From: a bacterium
Lineage (GTDB): Bacteria; Patescibacteriota; Minisyncoccia; 1-14-0-10-42-19
DNA: 47,663 bases
Direction of reading: 5' to 3'
Assembly: GCA_030690215.1 (NCBI GenBank)
Contig: JAUYHD010000032.1
Span: 1 to 47,663, forward strand
The translations under genes were made by a program, and so were the position numbers. Shown here piece by piece: positions 35,813-43,722 of the stretch (positions are counted from its first letter, which is position 1; every line of letters starts with the position of its first letter). The notes under the pieces were generated by a model. It saw nothing but the letters and a program-made list of their open reading frames with translations. It was not told where the DNA came from and did not search any database.

Positions 35813-36036
35813 GTTTGAAGGCGGGACCATAAGTCGGGGAAAATGGCTCTGAAGCCCAGCATTGGGTGGCATGGGGCAGAATTCTATTCCAAACTGCAAC
35901 ATTTTTCTTTTTGATTGGATACTTCATAAGACGTAGAATAGTTTAATCTTTTGCGCGGTCGGTTGTTTAATAGTCTGGCCGTTTTTTGTATATTAAACAC
36001 TCGGTGTTTAATAAAAAAACGTCCCGCTTTCAGGGG

Positions 36037-36062
36037 AAGGGCAACCCCTTGTTTTTTTTATT
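36037..36062 (+). terminator. intrinsic terminator-like hairpin
   Basis: GGGG-AAGGGCAA-CCCC then TTG and T-run. Confidence 0.6.
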
Positions 36063-36134
36063 TTTTAATGGTATAATCACTCTTATAAAAATCCTTGAAA
36101 ATTAAATAAAAATTCACCAAAAGGAGGTTATGCA

Positions 36135-37163
36135 ATGGACATATTCCTTATCATTAAGGGCATCATAAGGATGCTGGAAGCGGCCTATGGGTTTGTTCGT
36201 CCGTATGTTTCTTTTGACGTAACGAGTATTGTGCTACTTGTTGTTGTTTCTTTGGCTGTGATTATCCTCTTTCTGCTCTTTCAGAAGAAAAATGGCGACA
36301 GCCAGAGGGCAATATCTAAAGTTAGAGCATGGCGATTCATGCCGATTGCGGTAAAGCTACTCATCGTTTTATATGCTGTAGCTTTCCTCGGTGCGCTGTA
36401 CTTTCATGAATGGCTTCTAGCCGTTTCTATGGTCGCTTTCGCTTGTTTTCCGGCATACATCTGCTGGTTTGAGACAATAGAAAGTCCGGATGTCGGCGCG
36501 CTCTATTTTTGGGGCGACCTTAAGGGCTCGGTTGGTCCTGGCTTTTTTGTTTGTTTTGATTTCATTTGTTATGTGAGGAAAAGTAGCCGTGAATTTCTTA
36601 TCTTCGAAGTTGAAGACGAAGAGCTATATGTGAAATCAAAAAGCTCTCTGACCGATATCGCTGTAGGCATCCAGGTAACGATTGAGCGCGGTTCGAGTTA
36701 TGAAGACCTGGAGAAAGACCAACAGCTCCGGTTTCCTAACACGCCAGAGGGTATGCAGGCGCTGACAAGGGTTTTCAGAAACACATCTTTGAGTGAAGTA
36801 AAAACAGACCTTGGGAAGGATACTGTTCGTAATATCATCATAGACCAGGGCGGGAAAGAACAGCTGATACTCGAAAAAATAGAGAAAAAAATATCTTCTC
36901 TTTATGGCTGGCACTGCCGGGCAGTTGAACTGTATAACACCAAGGGCAGTAAACAGGTGCAAGCTGAAGGAAAAAAATTGCTGGGCGGAGGCGATGCTCA
37001 TGCTCTTAAGCAATTAGCTGAAAGCGTAAAAGGCTCTTCGCTAGGAGAAGCCGCTGCTATGATGAGTCCGTATATCGGAACAGCTCTCGGGCAGGCCGCC
37101 GGTAAGAAATTATTTAGTACTGGCAAGAAACCGCAGAAAAAGGAGGAGCATAACAATGACTGA
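36135..37163 (+). CDS. membrane protein with SPFH/band-7-like domain
   Basis: N-terminal TM segments, then ALYFWGDLKGSVGPGFFV...LYVKSKSSLTDIAVGIQVTIERG pattern. Confidence 0.55.
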   Translation: MDIFLIIKGIIRMLEAAYGFVRPYVSFDVTSIVLLVVVSLAVIILFLLFQKKNGDSQRAISKVRAWRFMPIAVKLLIVLYAVAFLGALYFHEWLLAVSMVAFACFPAYICWFETIESPDVGALYFWGDLKGSVGPGFFVCFDFICYVRKSSREFLIFEVEDEELYVKSKSSLTDIAVGIQVTIERGSSYEDLEKDQQLRFPNTPEGMQALTRVFRNTSLSEVKTDLGKDTVRNIIIDQGGKEQLILEKIEKKISSLYGWHCRAVELYNTKGSKQVQAEGKKLLGGGDAHALKQLAESVKGSSLGEAAAMMSPYIGTALGQAAGKKLFSTGKKPQKKEEHNND

Positions 37164-38028
37164 CACAAACACAAGTCCTCGTCGTCGCAACCCCAAAGTT
37201 CTTCTGCTTGGTATTCCGCTTGTGCTCGGTATCATGGTTTTTGTTTTCTTTTTGGGAGGATCCTTTGATGGCATTTTTTCTTTCTTGCCGCATGCGTATG
37301 CTCCTGTGTTGAAAAAGGTGCTCGTCATTGCTCTTGGGTTCTGTGCGCTTGTGTTCCTTATCTTTTTTATAAGAAAGGATAAAGACATTCGCCAATCAAT
37401 GGGAGCAATTTTGACGACTGTTATATCTCTTGTTGGAGGCGGTGTTGCCGGATACTACCTCTACTCTCTTTTTGAGAGCACGGTTGGTATTCAGCAGGGC
37501 ATTGAGCTTAAGATTTTTTTTACGGCTCTTACGGCGTTTCCTATAACAGTGCTTCTTACGAGAATTATCGGCGGCATATCAAGAGAGCAACAGGGAGGTG
37601 TCACGCAATTTCTCATTCTTTGCGTTATTCTCATTGCGATATTCGCAATGAGCTCATGCGTAAAAAAATGGTCCCACGAAGAAGAGACTGCTGAAAAAGA
37701 ATCGCTGTACCTTACCATTGTCGCGCCTACGGAAGGATCTTCGTTCCCGGTGGGAACGCCTATCCGTATTGTTTGGGAGAGCAATGTGCCTAAGCAAAAA
37801 ATAGAGATTCAATGGTGCGGCAAGTCAATCGGGTGCCGAAAGGAAGATTGGCATTATGTTCTTATGCTTCGCAACGGAGACAACGGAGGGGAATTTGTTT
37901 GGTCTCCCCCTCAAAGTTTACGAGGAGACGTTTCTATCTTTGTGGGGATGCTTGTCCCGCAGAGATTCCAAGAAGAATTTGGTTCCGTTTGGGTGCTAGA
38001 AGCTCGAACAAAAATTCAAATTCAATAA
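37156..38028 (+). CDS. multi-TM membrane protein with C-terminal Ig-like extracellular domain
   Basis: Five or so TM segments then LTIVAPTEGSSFPVGTPIRIVWESNVPKQKIEIQWC. Confidence 0.55.
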   Translation: MTDTNTSPRRRNPKVLLLGIPLVLGIMVFVFFLGGSFDGIFSFLPHAYAPVLKKVLVIALGFCALVFLIFFIRKDKDIRQSMGAILTTVISLVGGGVAGYYLYSLFESTVGIQQGIELKIFFTALTAFPITVLLTRIIGGISREQQGGVTQFLILCVILIAIFAMSSCVKKWSHEEETAEKESLYLTIVAPTEGSSFPVGTPIRIVWESNVPKQKIEIQWCGKSIGCRKEDWHYVLMLRNGDNGGEFVWSPPQSLRGDVSIFVGMLVPQRFQEEFGSVWVLEARTKIQIQ

Positions 38029-38033
38029 ATCAA

Positions 38034-38077
38034 AGCCCTGCCAGGAAGAAATTCTTGACAGGGCTTCTTTTTTTGTG
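38034..38077 (+). terminator. intrinsic terminator
   Basis: AAGCCCTG...CAGGGCTTCTTTTTTT. Confidence 0.8.
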
Positions 38078-38126
38078 TGGAGTATGGTATTTTGAGGTAA
38101 GTCCTTATGATTTTTTATATTTTTAT

Positions 38127-38180
38127 GCGCCCGTAGCTCAATTGGATAGAGTGTCTGGCGGAGTTTATCCCGCTTAAAGC
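38127..38180 (+). pseudogene. tRNA 5'-half fragment upstream of tRNA-Arg
   Basis: GCGCCCGTAGCTCAATTGGATAGAGTGTCTGGC then diverges. Confidence 0.65.
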
Positions 38181-38254
38181 GTCCCCGTAGCTCAATTGGA
38201 TAGAGTGTTTGGCTTCGAACCAAAAGGTTGGGGGTTCGAGTCCCTCCGGGGACG
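38181..38254 (+). tRNA. tRNA-Arg(TCG)
   Basis: Full cloverleaf: acceptor GTCCCCG/CGGGGAC, D arm, anticodon loop CTTCGAA, T loop TTCGAGT. Confidence 0.93.
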
Positions 38255-38266
38255 CTTTGTGCGGGA

Positions 38267-38464
38267 GACCAAGAAGTTGGGGGTTCGCCAGGTCATCCGA
38301 CCTGGCGCCCAGTCGAATGACTGGGCGAGTCCCTCCGGGGACGCTTTGTGCGGGAAACCAAAAAGTTGGGGGTTTTCCCGATTTGTCCAAAATTTTTAAC
38401 GAAGTAAAAAAAATTTTGGCAACAAATCGCAATCCAGTCGAATGACTGGGCGAGTCCCTCCGGG
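38267..38464 (+). repeat. two tandem tRNA-Arg 3'-half copies interrupted in the T arm by hairpins
   Basis: ACCAAGAAGTTGGGGGTTCG-[hairpins]-CGAGTCCCTCCGGGGACGCTTTGTGCGGGA and ACCAAAAAGTTGGGGGTT-[hairpins]-CGAGTCCCTCCGGG. Confidence 0.85.
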
Positions 38465-38496
38465 CGTACTACGGAGGAAGAAAAATTTTTAATCAT

Positions 38497-39081
38497 ATGC
38501 AGAAAAGAGTTTTTATAATTCACATGTGGGATAGCCACCCCAAAGATGGATGGTATCCTTGGTTGCAAAAGGAGCTTGAAGGCAAGGGTTTCCAAGTTCA
38601 GGTTCCGGCTATGCCGGAGCCAGCCAAGCCAAATATAGAGAATTGGGTTTCGCGCCTCGCAAAAATAGTCGGCAATGTTGATGAGAATACTTTTTTCGTT
38701 GGCCATAGTGTTGGTTGCCAAACTATCCTTCGATATTTTGAAAATTTACCTGCCGATAAAAAAGTTGGTGGCGCGGTTTTCGTGGCTGGCTGGCTTAAAC
38801 TCGTGAACTTGGAAACCGAGGAAGAAAAAGAAATTGCGAAACCGTGGTTGGAAACTCCGATTGATTTCAACAATATTAAACAACATACTACTAAATTTGT
38901 TGCTATCTTCTCTGATAATGATCAATGGGTTTCTATTGATAACAAAGCTTTGTTTGAACAGAAATTAGGGGCAAAAACAATTATTGAAAACCAAAAGGGC
39001 CATATCAGTGGAGATGAAGGAATTGCTGAATTACCAAGCGCCCTAGAGTCAATAGTGAGTTTTTCTGACTTAAACTTATGA
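38497..39081 (+). CDS. RBBP9/YdeN-family alpha/beta hydrolase
   Basis: FFVGHSVGCQTILRYFE nucleophile elbow; FSDNDQWVSIDN; QKGHISGDEG. Confidence 0.8.
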   Translation: MQKRVFIIHMWDSHPKDGWYPWLQKELEGKGFQVQVPAMPEPAKPNIENWVSRLAKIVGNVDENTFFVGHSVGCQTILRYFENLPADKKVGGAVFVAGWLKLVNLETEEEKEIAKPWLETPIDFNNIKQHTTKFVAIFSDNDQWVSIDNKALFEQKLGAKTIIENQKGHISGDEGIAELPSALESIVSFSDLNL

Positions 39082-39581
39082 GTTTCAAATATGTTTGGAA
39101 AAATAAAGAAGCAAATTTTGGTAAGCCGCTGAAGTACCAAGTAAGGGGAGGCGTCCACGTTGCTTTCGAGATAATTTTGAAGTGGAATGGAAAATATATT
39201 GCTCTGAGGCGGCAAAGTGTCCCCGGGCATGAAGCGCCGCCGCACGCTAAAAAATATCCAAATGGACTTCTTTATTTTTGCCATAATTTGATTCGATATG
39301 GCGAGTCGGTAGAGCAATGCGTAAAGCGCATTGTAAAAGCTCAAGCCGGTGTTAGTGTAAAATCGTATACGGTTGTAGATATCGAGTCGTCTGTTCAAAA
39401 GAAAGACGATCAGTGGGCTATCGTTCCCCTTGTCGTGGTTGAACTGAGCGCCAAGCCAAAAATCGGAAGTTTTGGTAACCGAATAGTCGAAGTGGTAGAG
39501 TTTACTAAGAAAAATGTTCCGACGAATTTTGCTTGGTGGTCTCAAGGCGAAGTCAGGCATTTTTTGAAGAGATTTGATTAA
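39078..39581 (+). CDS. NUDIX-like protein with degenerate Nudix box
   Basis: GGVHVAFEIILKWNGKYIALRRQS...YGESVEQCVKRIVKAQAGV. Confidence 0.55.
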   Translation: MSFKYVWKNKEANFGKPLKYQVRGGVHVAFEIILKWNGKYIALRRQSVPGHEAPPHAKKYPNGLLYFCHNLIRYGESVEQCVKRIVKAQAGVSVKSYTVVDIESSVQKKDDQWAIVPLVVVELSAKPKIGSFGNRIVEVVEFTKKNVPTNFAWWSQGEVRHFLKRFD

Positions 39582-39587
39582 GAATTC

Positions 39588-39731
39588 GTCGGAGATCCTC
39601 GATTCCGCATAAAGCGGAATCGGGACTCAACAGGCATAGTTATATTGTCCCCGTAGTCCCGACATCCTATTTTATATAAAATAAAGAAGTCGAGGATCCT
39701 CGATTTCGCTTAAAGCGAAATCGGGACTCAG
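39588..39731. repeat. direct repeat of a hairpin module upstream of tRNA-Arg(CCG)
   Basis: AGATCCTCGATTCCGCATAAAGCGGAATCGGGACTCA and GGATCCTCGATTTCGCTTAAAGCGAAATCGGGACTCA. Confidence 0.85.
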
Positions 39732-39749
39732 TGGACATATTTCTGTTGT

Positions 39750-39821
39750 GTCCCTGTAGCTCAATGGATAGAGCGTAGGCCTCCGAAGCCTAAGATCGAG
39801 GTCCGATTCCTCGTAGGGACA
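39750..39821 (+). tRNA. tRNA-Arg(CCG)
   Basis: Acceptor GTCCCTG/TAGGGAC, anticodon loop CTCCGAA, T loop TCCGATT. Confidence 0.9.
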
Positions 39822-39835
39822 TCTATAAGTGATAT

Positions 39836-41359
39836 ATGGAATTTTCTATTCCAAAAGAAATACAACAGATATCCCGCGCTCTTCATAAGGCGGGGTTTGA
39901 AAGTTATCTCGTGGGCGGTTGTGTCCGCGATCTTTTGCGTAAGTCCCTTCATGGTGAGCCTGTCAAACCAAAAGATTGGGATGTCGCGACGAATGCTACG
40001 CCCGAAGAGATACAGAAAGTCTTCTCGGAAAGTATCTACGAAAACAACTTCGGCACGGTAGGGGTAAAAACCGGCTCTGAAGACCAGACACTCGCTATCG
40101 TGGAAATAACCCCATATCGGATAGAGACAACGTACAGCGACAAACGTCATCCCGATGAAGTAAAATTCGCAAAAAAACTGGACGACGATTTGGGGCGCAG
40201 GGACTTTACGATCAACGCGCTTGCCTTACAGCTCAAAGCTCAAAGTGCAAAGCGAAAAACTGCAGATCAAAGCAAAAAAGAAAGTGCCTATGAAATCATT
40301 GATTTGTTTGGCGGGCAGGATGACCTAAGAAGAAAGATCATTTGCGCGGTGGGCAACGCAGAGGATCGTTTTGAAGAAGACGCGCTTCGCATGCTTCGTG
40401 CGGTTCGTTTTTCCGCCCAGCTCGGTTTTTCTATTGAGGAAAAAACAAAAAAGGCGCTTGCAGAAAAATCCCAACTTCTTTCGCATATTTCGGGGGAACG
40501 CATACGCGATGAATTTTCAAAAATTATTATGTCTTCCGTCCCCGATCGTGCCATTGAAAACATGCGGGGGCTTGGATTGTTGCAGTATGTCATACCCGAA
40601 ATTGCAGAGGGGTGGCAGATTGGCCAAAACAAGCATCATATTTATACAGTATGGGAGCATAGTCTGCGTGCGCTTATGCACGCGGTAGAAAATGACTGGC
40701 CGCTTAAAGTGCGCCTTGCCGCGTTATTGCATGATGTGGGAAAGCCACGCACAAAACGAGGAGAAGGAACGGATTCTACATTTTATGGGCATGATGTTGT
40801 TGGCGCGAAGATGGCGCGCGAAGCATTAACGCGTCTTCATTATCCCAAAAAAATGATTGACGATATTTATTTGCTGGTGAGGTGGCATTTATTTTTTTCC
40901 GATACCGAATTGGTTACGCTGTCTGCGGTGCGCCGTATTGTTCGCAATGTCGGGCAGGATAATATAGAAGATTTATTGAAAGTGCGCTATTGTGACAGAA
41001 TTGGAATGGGCAGGCCGAAAGAGCGTCCGTATCGGCTCCGCAAGTATGAGTCAATGATTGAGGAGGCGCTTCGTTCTCCCCTTTCTGTATCCCAGCTTGC
41101 GGTACGCGGTGATGATGTAATGAAGATATGCGCTATAGATGGAGGCCCGCGCATTGGTTTTATTCTCCATATTTTATTGGAGGAGGTGCTTGATGATCCT
41201 TTGCGAAACGAGAAAGTATATCAGGAAAAGAAAGTTAAGGAGTTATGCGCGCTGTCTGACGCTGAATTGCAAAAAATAGGAGGTGAAGCAAAAAAACGAA
41301 AAGAAGAAGAGGAAGAAAAAGAAGTCAAAGAAATACGAAAAAAATATTTTGTGGAGTAA
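39836..41359 (+). CDS. CCA tRNA nucleotidyltransferase / poly(A) polymerase family with HD domain
   Basis: SYLVGGCVRDLLR, RRDFTINALALQL, LAALLHDVGKPRTK. Confidence 0.93.
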   Translation: MEFSIPKEIQQISRALHKAGFESYLVGGCVRDLLRKSLHGEPVKPKDWDVATNATPEEIQKVFSESIYENNFGTVGVKTGSEDQTLAIVEITPYRIETTYSDKRHPDEVKFAKKLDDDLGRRDFTINALALQLKAQSAKRKTADQSKKESAYEIIDLFGGQDDLRRKIICAVGNAEDRFEEDALRMLRAVRFSAQLGFSIEEKTKKALAEKSQLLSHISGERIRDEFSKIIMSSVPDRAIENMRGLGLLQYVIPEIAEGWQIGQNKHHIYTVWEHSLRALMHAVENDWPLKVRLAALLHDVGKPRTKRGEGTDSTFYGHDVVGAKMAREALTRLHYPKKMIDDIYLLVRWHLFFSDTELVTLSAVRRIVRNVGQDNIEDLLKVRYCDRIGMGRPKERPYRLRKYESMIEEALRSPLSVSQLAVRGDDVMKICAIDGGPRIGFILHILLEEVLDDPLRNEKVYQEKKVKELCALSDAELQKIGGEAKKRKEEEEEKEVKEIRKKYFVE

Positions 41360-41437
41360 ATCTTGTTAAGGCGGGGTTTGCGAAATCTCGCCGAATCCGC
41401 CAGCTGGCGGAGAAGGCAGATGCTTCATGGTATAAAA

Positions 41438-41467
41438 CGGGCTGTAGTATACCGGTAGTACCCACGC
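41438..41467 (+). pseudogene. 5' half of a split tRNA-Pro-like gene
   Basis: CGGGCTGTAGTATACCGGTAGTACCCACGC; acceptor complementary to CAGCCCG at 41649-41655. Confidence 0.7.
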
Positions 41468-41525
41468 ACTAAATCAAAGTTTAGTGCGGGGCAGGCGCAG
41501 GCTTTTTATCCCGCACCAAATTTGC

Positions 41526-41596
41526 CGGGACATAGTATACCGGTAGTACGCACCCTTCGGGAGGGTGTAGACTGGGTTCGATTCCCAGTGTCCCGA
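41526..41596 (+). tRNA. tRNA-Pro(CGG)
   Basis: Cloverleaf: CGGGACA/TGTCCCG acceptor, anticodon stem CACCC/GGGTG, loop TTCGGGA, T arm CTGGGTTCGATTCCCAG. Confidence 0.92.
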
Positions 41597-41617
41597 TTCG
41601 AAAATTTTGGTGCGGGG

Positions 41618-41656
41618 CGGGAGTGTGTAGACTGGGTTCGATTCCCAGCAGCCCGA
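41618..41656 (+). pseudogene. 3' half of the split tRNA-Pro-like gene
   Basis: CGGGAGTGTGTAGACTGGGTTCGATTCCCAGCAGCCCGA. Confidence 0.7.
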
Positions 41657-41661
41657 TTGTA

Positions 41662-41694
41662 AAACAAAAACCGCCATCAGCGGTTTTTGTTTTG
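41662..41694 (+). terminator. intrinsic terminator of the tRNA-Pro locus
   Basis: AAAACAAAAACCGC-CATCA-GCGGTTTTTGTTTT. Confidence 0.85.
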
Positions 41695-41842
41695 TACACG
41701 CATTGCTGGGAATCGAAGGATATTCTAAAAAATAAACTGCTTTATTTTTTAGAAATCCGGGCTCTGAAGGAGGAGAGAGCCTGTTCCGCTATAGCGGAAC
41801 GCTGCGAACGATGGGTAAAGAGGATTCCCAGCGGCCCGATAG

Positions 41843-41878
41843 TAAAACAAAAAACACTCCCAGAGTGTTTTTTGTTTT
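41843..41878 (+). terminator. second terminator following a tRNA-3'-end-like sequence
   Basis: AAAACAAAAAACACTC-CCA-GAGTGTTTTTTGTTTT. Confidence 0.85.
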
Positions 41879-41892
41879 GAGGTCTCTGCTTT

Positions 41893-42399
41893 TTATTCTT
41901 CTATCAGCGCTTCTTCCGGCAGTGGTATCGGGCCCGTATCAAGCATGTTTCCGCATGCTACCCATTCGCTGAGATTGTCCGGAGAGTCGTGAAGGTTTAT
42001 CGCAAACGACACTCCTTCGGATACGAGGTCAAAGAACGAAACATCAATGTGTGTTTCCGACAGTCCGTTCTCTACCGGAGAGAGCGGATATACGACAGCG
42101 CCTAAATCAGCACATGTCCCGGAATGAATGTGTGCGGGGCGTACGGCGCCTTCTTCCAGGTCGGTTATCATAAGCGTTATCTCCGTGTTTGTTTCTGTTC
42201 CTACAAGAAACGCGGTTCCCGCGACATTTGAACCGTTGAGTTCGTATAACGCAGTTTCATGCGTTCGGAAATCTGTCCTCAATTCTTCAAGAGACGGTCC
42301 CGTGTCCTTTTTGATGTATGTATCATACAGCACTCCCGCAACGATGATGGCAGCGATGATGAGAACAATAACGAGTGTGTTTCCGGATATTTTTTGCAT
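41893..42399 (-). CDS. membrane-anchored protein, CHRD-like
   Basis: N-terminal TM; ELNGSNVAGTAFLVGTETNTEITLMITDLEEGAVRPAHIHSGTCADLG. Confidence 0.5.
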   Translation of the reverse strand: MQKISGNTLVIVLIIAAIIVAGVLYDTYIKKDTGPSLEELRTDFRTHETALYELNGSNVAGTAFLVGTETNTEITLMITDLEEGAVRPAHIHSGTCADLGAVVYPLSPVENGLSETHIDVSFFDLVSEGVSFAINLHDSPDNLSEWVACGNMLDTGPIPLPEEALIEE

Positions 42400-42460
42400 A
42401 CGTATAAAGATAAAAAACGGATAATAATTCTATTACGTATAGTATACTGCGGATATCTGT

Positions 42461-42952
42461 TTATTGAGAAGTGGTGCCCGACCGGCGAAATTCCGCTCTA
42501 TCCCCCGTCGTTATGCCGTGCGTTTCGGCAAAGCCCGCCTGCACCTCAAGAACGTATTGAACCGGTTCGTCTGGCGCGTATTGATTTGGGAACGTGTCGG
42601 GCGATATATTTTCTTGCACGTGCGCAATGGTAAGGTTTTCGTCTATCCAGATAATATCCAGAGGGAATTTCATGTTTCTCATCCAGAATGCGTGATAACC
42701 GGGTTGTTCAAATATAAAAAACATTCCTTCGTTTTCTCCCAGTGCTTCTCTTCCTCCAAGGCCGAGTGCGCGTTTTTCGCTTGTGTCGGCTATCTCTACC
42801 GAAATAGCCGTGTCTCGTATGGTGATAGTTGCTGTTTGGCGCATTGACCCCCTATCTTCTTTGCGAAGCAGTATAAAAAAAACAAAAATAACACTTGCGA
42901 TAAGAAGAAAAGCAAAAAAAAGCTCTTTGTTTATTTTGCTCTTGTTTGCCAT
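42461..42952 (-). CDS. DUF192 family protein
   Basis: EIADTSEKRALGLGGREALGENEGMFFIFEQPGYHAFWMRNMKFPLDIIWID; start MANKSKINKELFF. Confidence 0.9.
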   Translation of the reverse strand: MANKSKINKELFFAFLLIASVIFVFFILLRKEDRGSMRQTATITIRDTAISVEIADTSEKRALGLGGREALGENEGMFFIFEQPGYHAFWMRNMKFPLDIIWIDENLTIAHVQENISPDTFPNQYAPDEPVQYVLEVQAGFAETHGITTGDRAEFRRSGTTSQ

Positions 42953-43290
42953 GATACAAGGGCGAGCGCTACAAGTCCGCCCAAAAGCCCAATGTCGCGG
43001 ACCGTCACCGCGGTAATGCCTGAAGTAATGAGGACGACCGCAAGATGCAGAGCGCCTGCGGTCCCCGAAATCCACACAAAGACATCAACAAGAAGCAAAA
43101 GGCCGATCAGAACATCAACTGCCGCTGTTGCAAGCATAATATCTTTTAAGGGAAGAGGCAGAAGGTTTTGCACCCACGGCTCTACAAACCCGCCCCATGC
43201 CTCTGGGCTCTGAAAAATAAGAATGCCTATCCAGACAAATGTGATGCCGATAGCGACTCGTAGTATATGGTATGATGCGTCTTTTTTCAT
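42931..43290 (-). CDS. DoxX-like membrane protein
   Basis: LRVAIGITFVWIGILIFQSPEAWGGFV, four TM segments. Confidence 0.7.
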   Translation of the reverse strand: MKKDASYHILRVAIGITFVWIGILIFQSPEAWGGFVEPWVQNLLPLPLKDIMLATAAVDVLIGLLLLVDVFVWISGTAGALHLAVVLITSGITAVTVRDIGLLGGLVALALVSWQTRAK

Positions 43291-43298
43291 AGGTGTAT

Positions 43299-43715
43299 TT
43301 ATATAATAAGATCATTGATAAGAACAATGAATGCCATAGCGAAGATGGTGAATGACGACATAAGGCACCAAAAACACCACGCGCGGATTATTTTCCACTG
43401 AAGAAAAATAAAAAAGCACGAAAGCCCCACTCCTGCAAAAATAGCAATTTTTGCGACAAGAATCCAGAACGCAATTGGCGGTATGCCTATTACCAAAAAT
43501 GCCGTAATGCATGAGATAAAAATGTAGAATAAAAACCCTGCCGTATCATTATGAATAAAGACGAATATGTGGTTGTACTTGCTTGATAGGACTTTTACGC
43601 AGTCCTCCCCTATCACGCACACCGGTCGTTTTGTTTCTTTCCTTTTTTGTATGAGATACGCAGTTTCACTGATTCCTATCGCGGCGAGCGTAAAAAGAAG
43701 AGCTAGTGCTGTCAT
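43299..43715 (-). CDS. vitamin K epoxide reductase (VKOR) family protein
   Basis: Four-TM architecture, active-site-like WCFWCLMSS and upstream Cys pair CVIGEDC. Confidence 0.8.
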   Translation of the reverse strand: MTALALLFTLAAIGISETAYLIQKRKETKRPVCVIGEDCVKVLSSKYNHIFVFIHNDTAGFLFYIFISCITAFLVIGIPPIAFWILVAKIAIFAGVGLSCFFIFLQWKIIRAWCFWCLMSSFTIFAMAFIVLINDLII

Positions 43716-43722
43716 GTATGTA

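Noticed and set aside
35730-35927. 65-aa minus-strand ORF containing QHSNILQNVRMLQ
   Set aside because: Overlaps the 34-bp palindrome and repeat-like DNA; likely non-coding.
38115-38445. ORFs such as ...PEGLEPPTFWFEAKHSIQLSYG and SNQKVGGSSPSGD
   Set aside because: They are translations of tRNA and tRNA-derived repeats.
41468-41617. Group I intron splitting tRNA-Pro
   Set aside because: About 150 bp, contains an intact tRNA and lacks recognisable group I core elements by eye; not excluded rigorously.
41474-41880. ORFs over the tRNA-Pro region (e.g. GIEPSLHTPAPH..., CRLGSIPSSPIVKQK...)
   Set aside because: Spurious translations of tRNA and terminator sequence.
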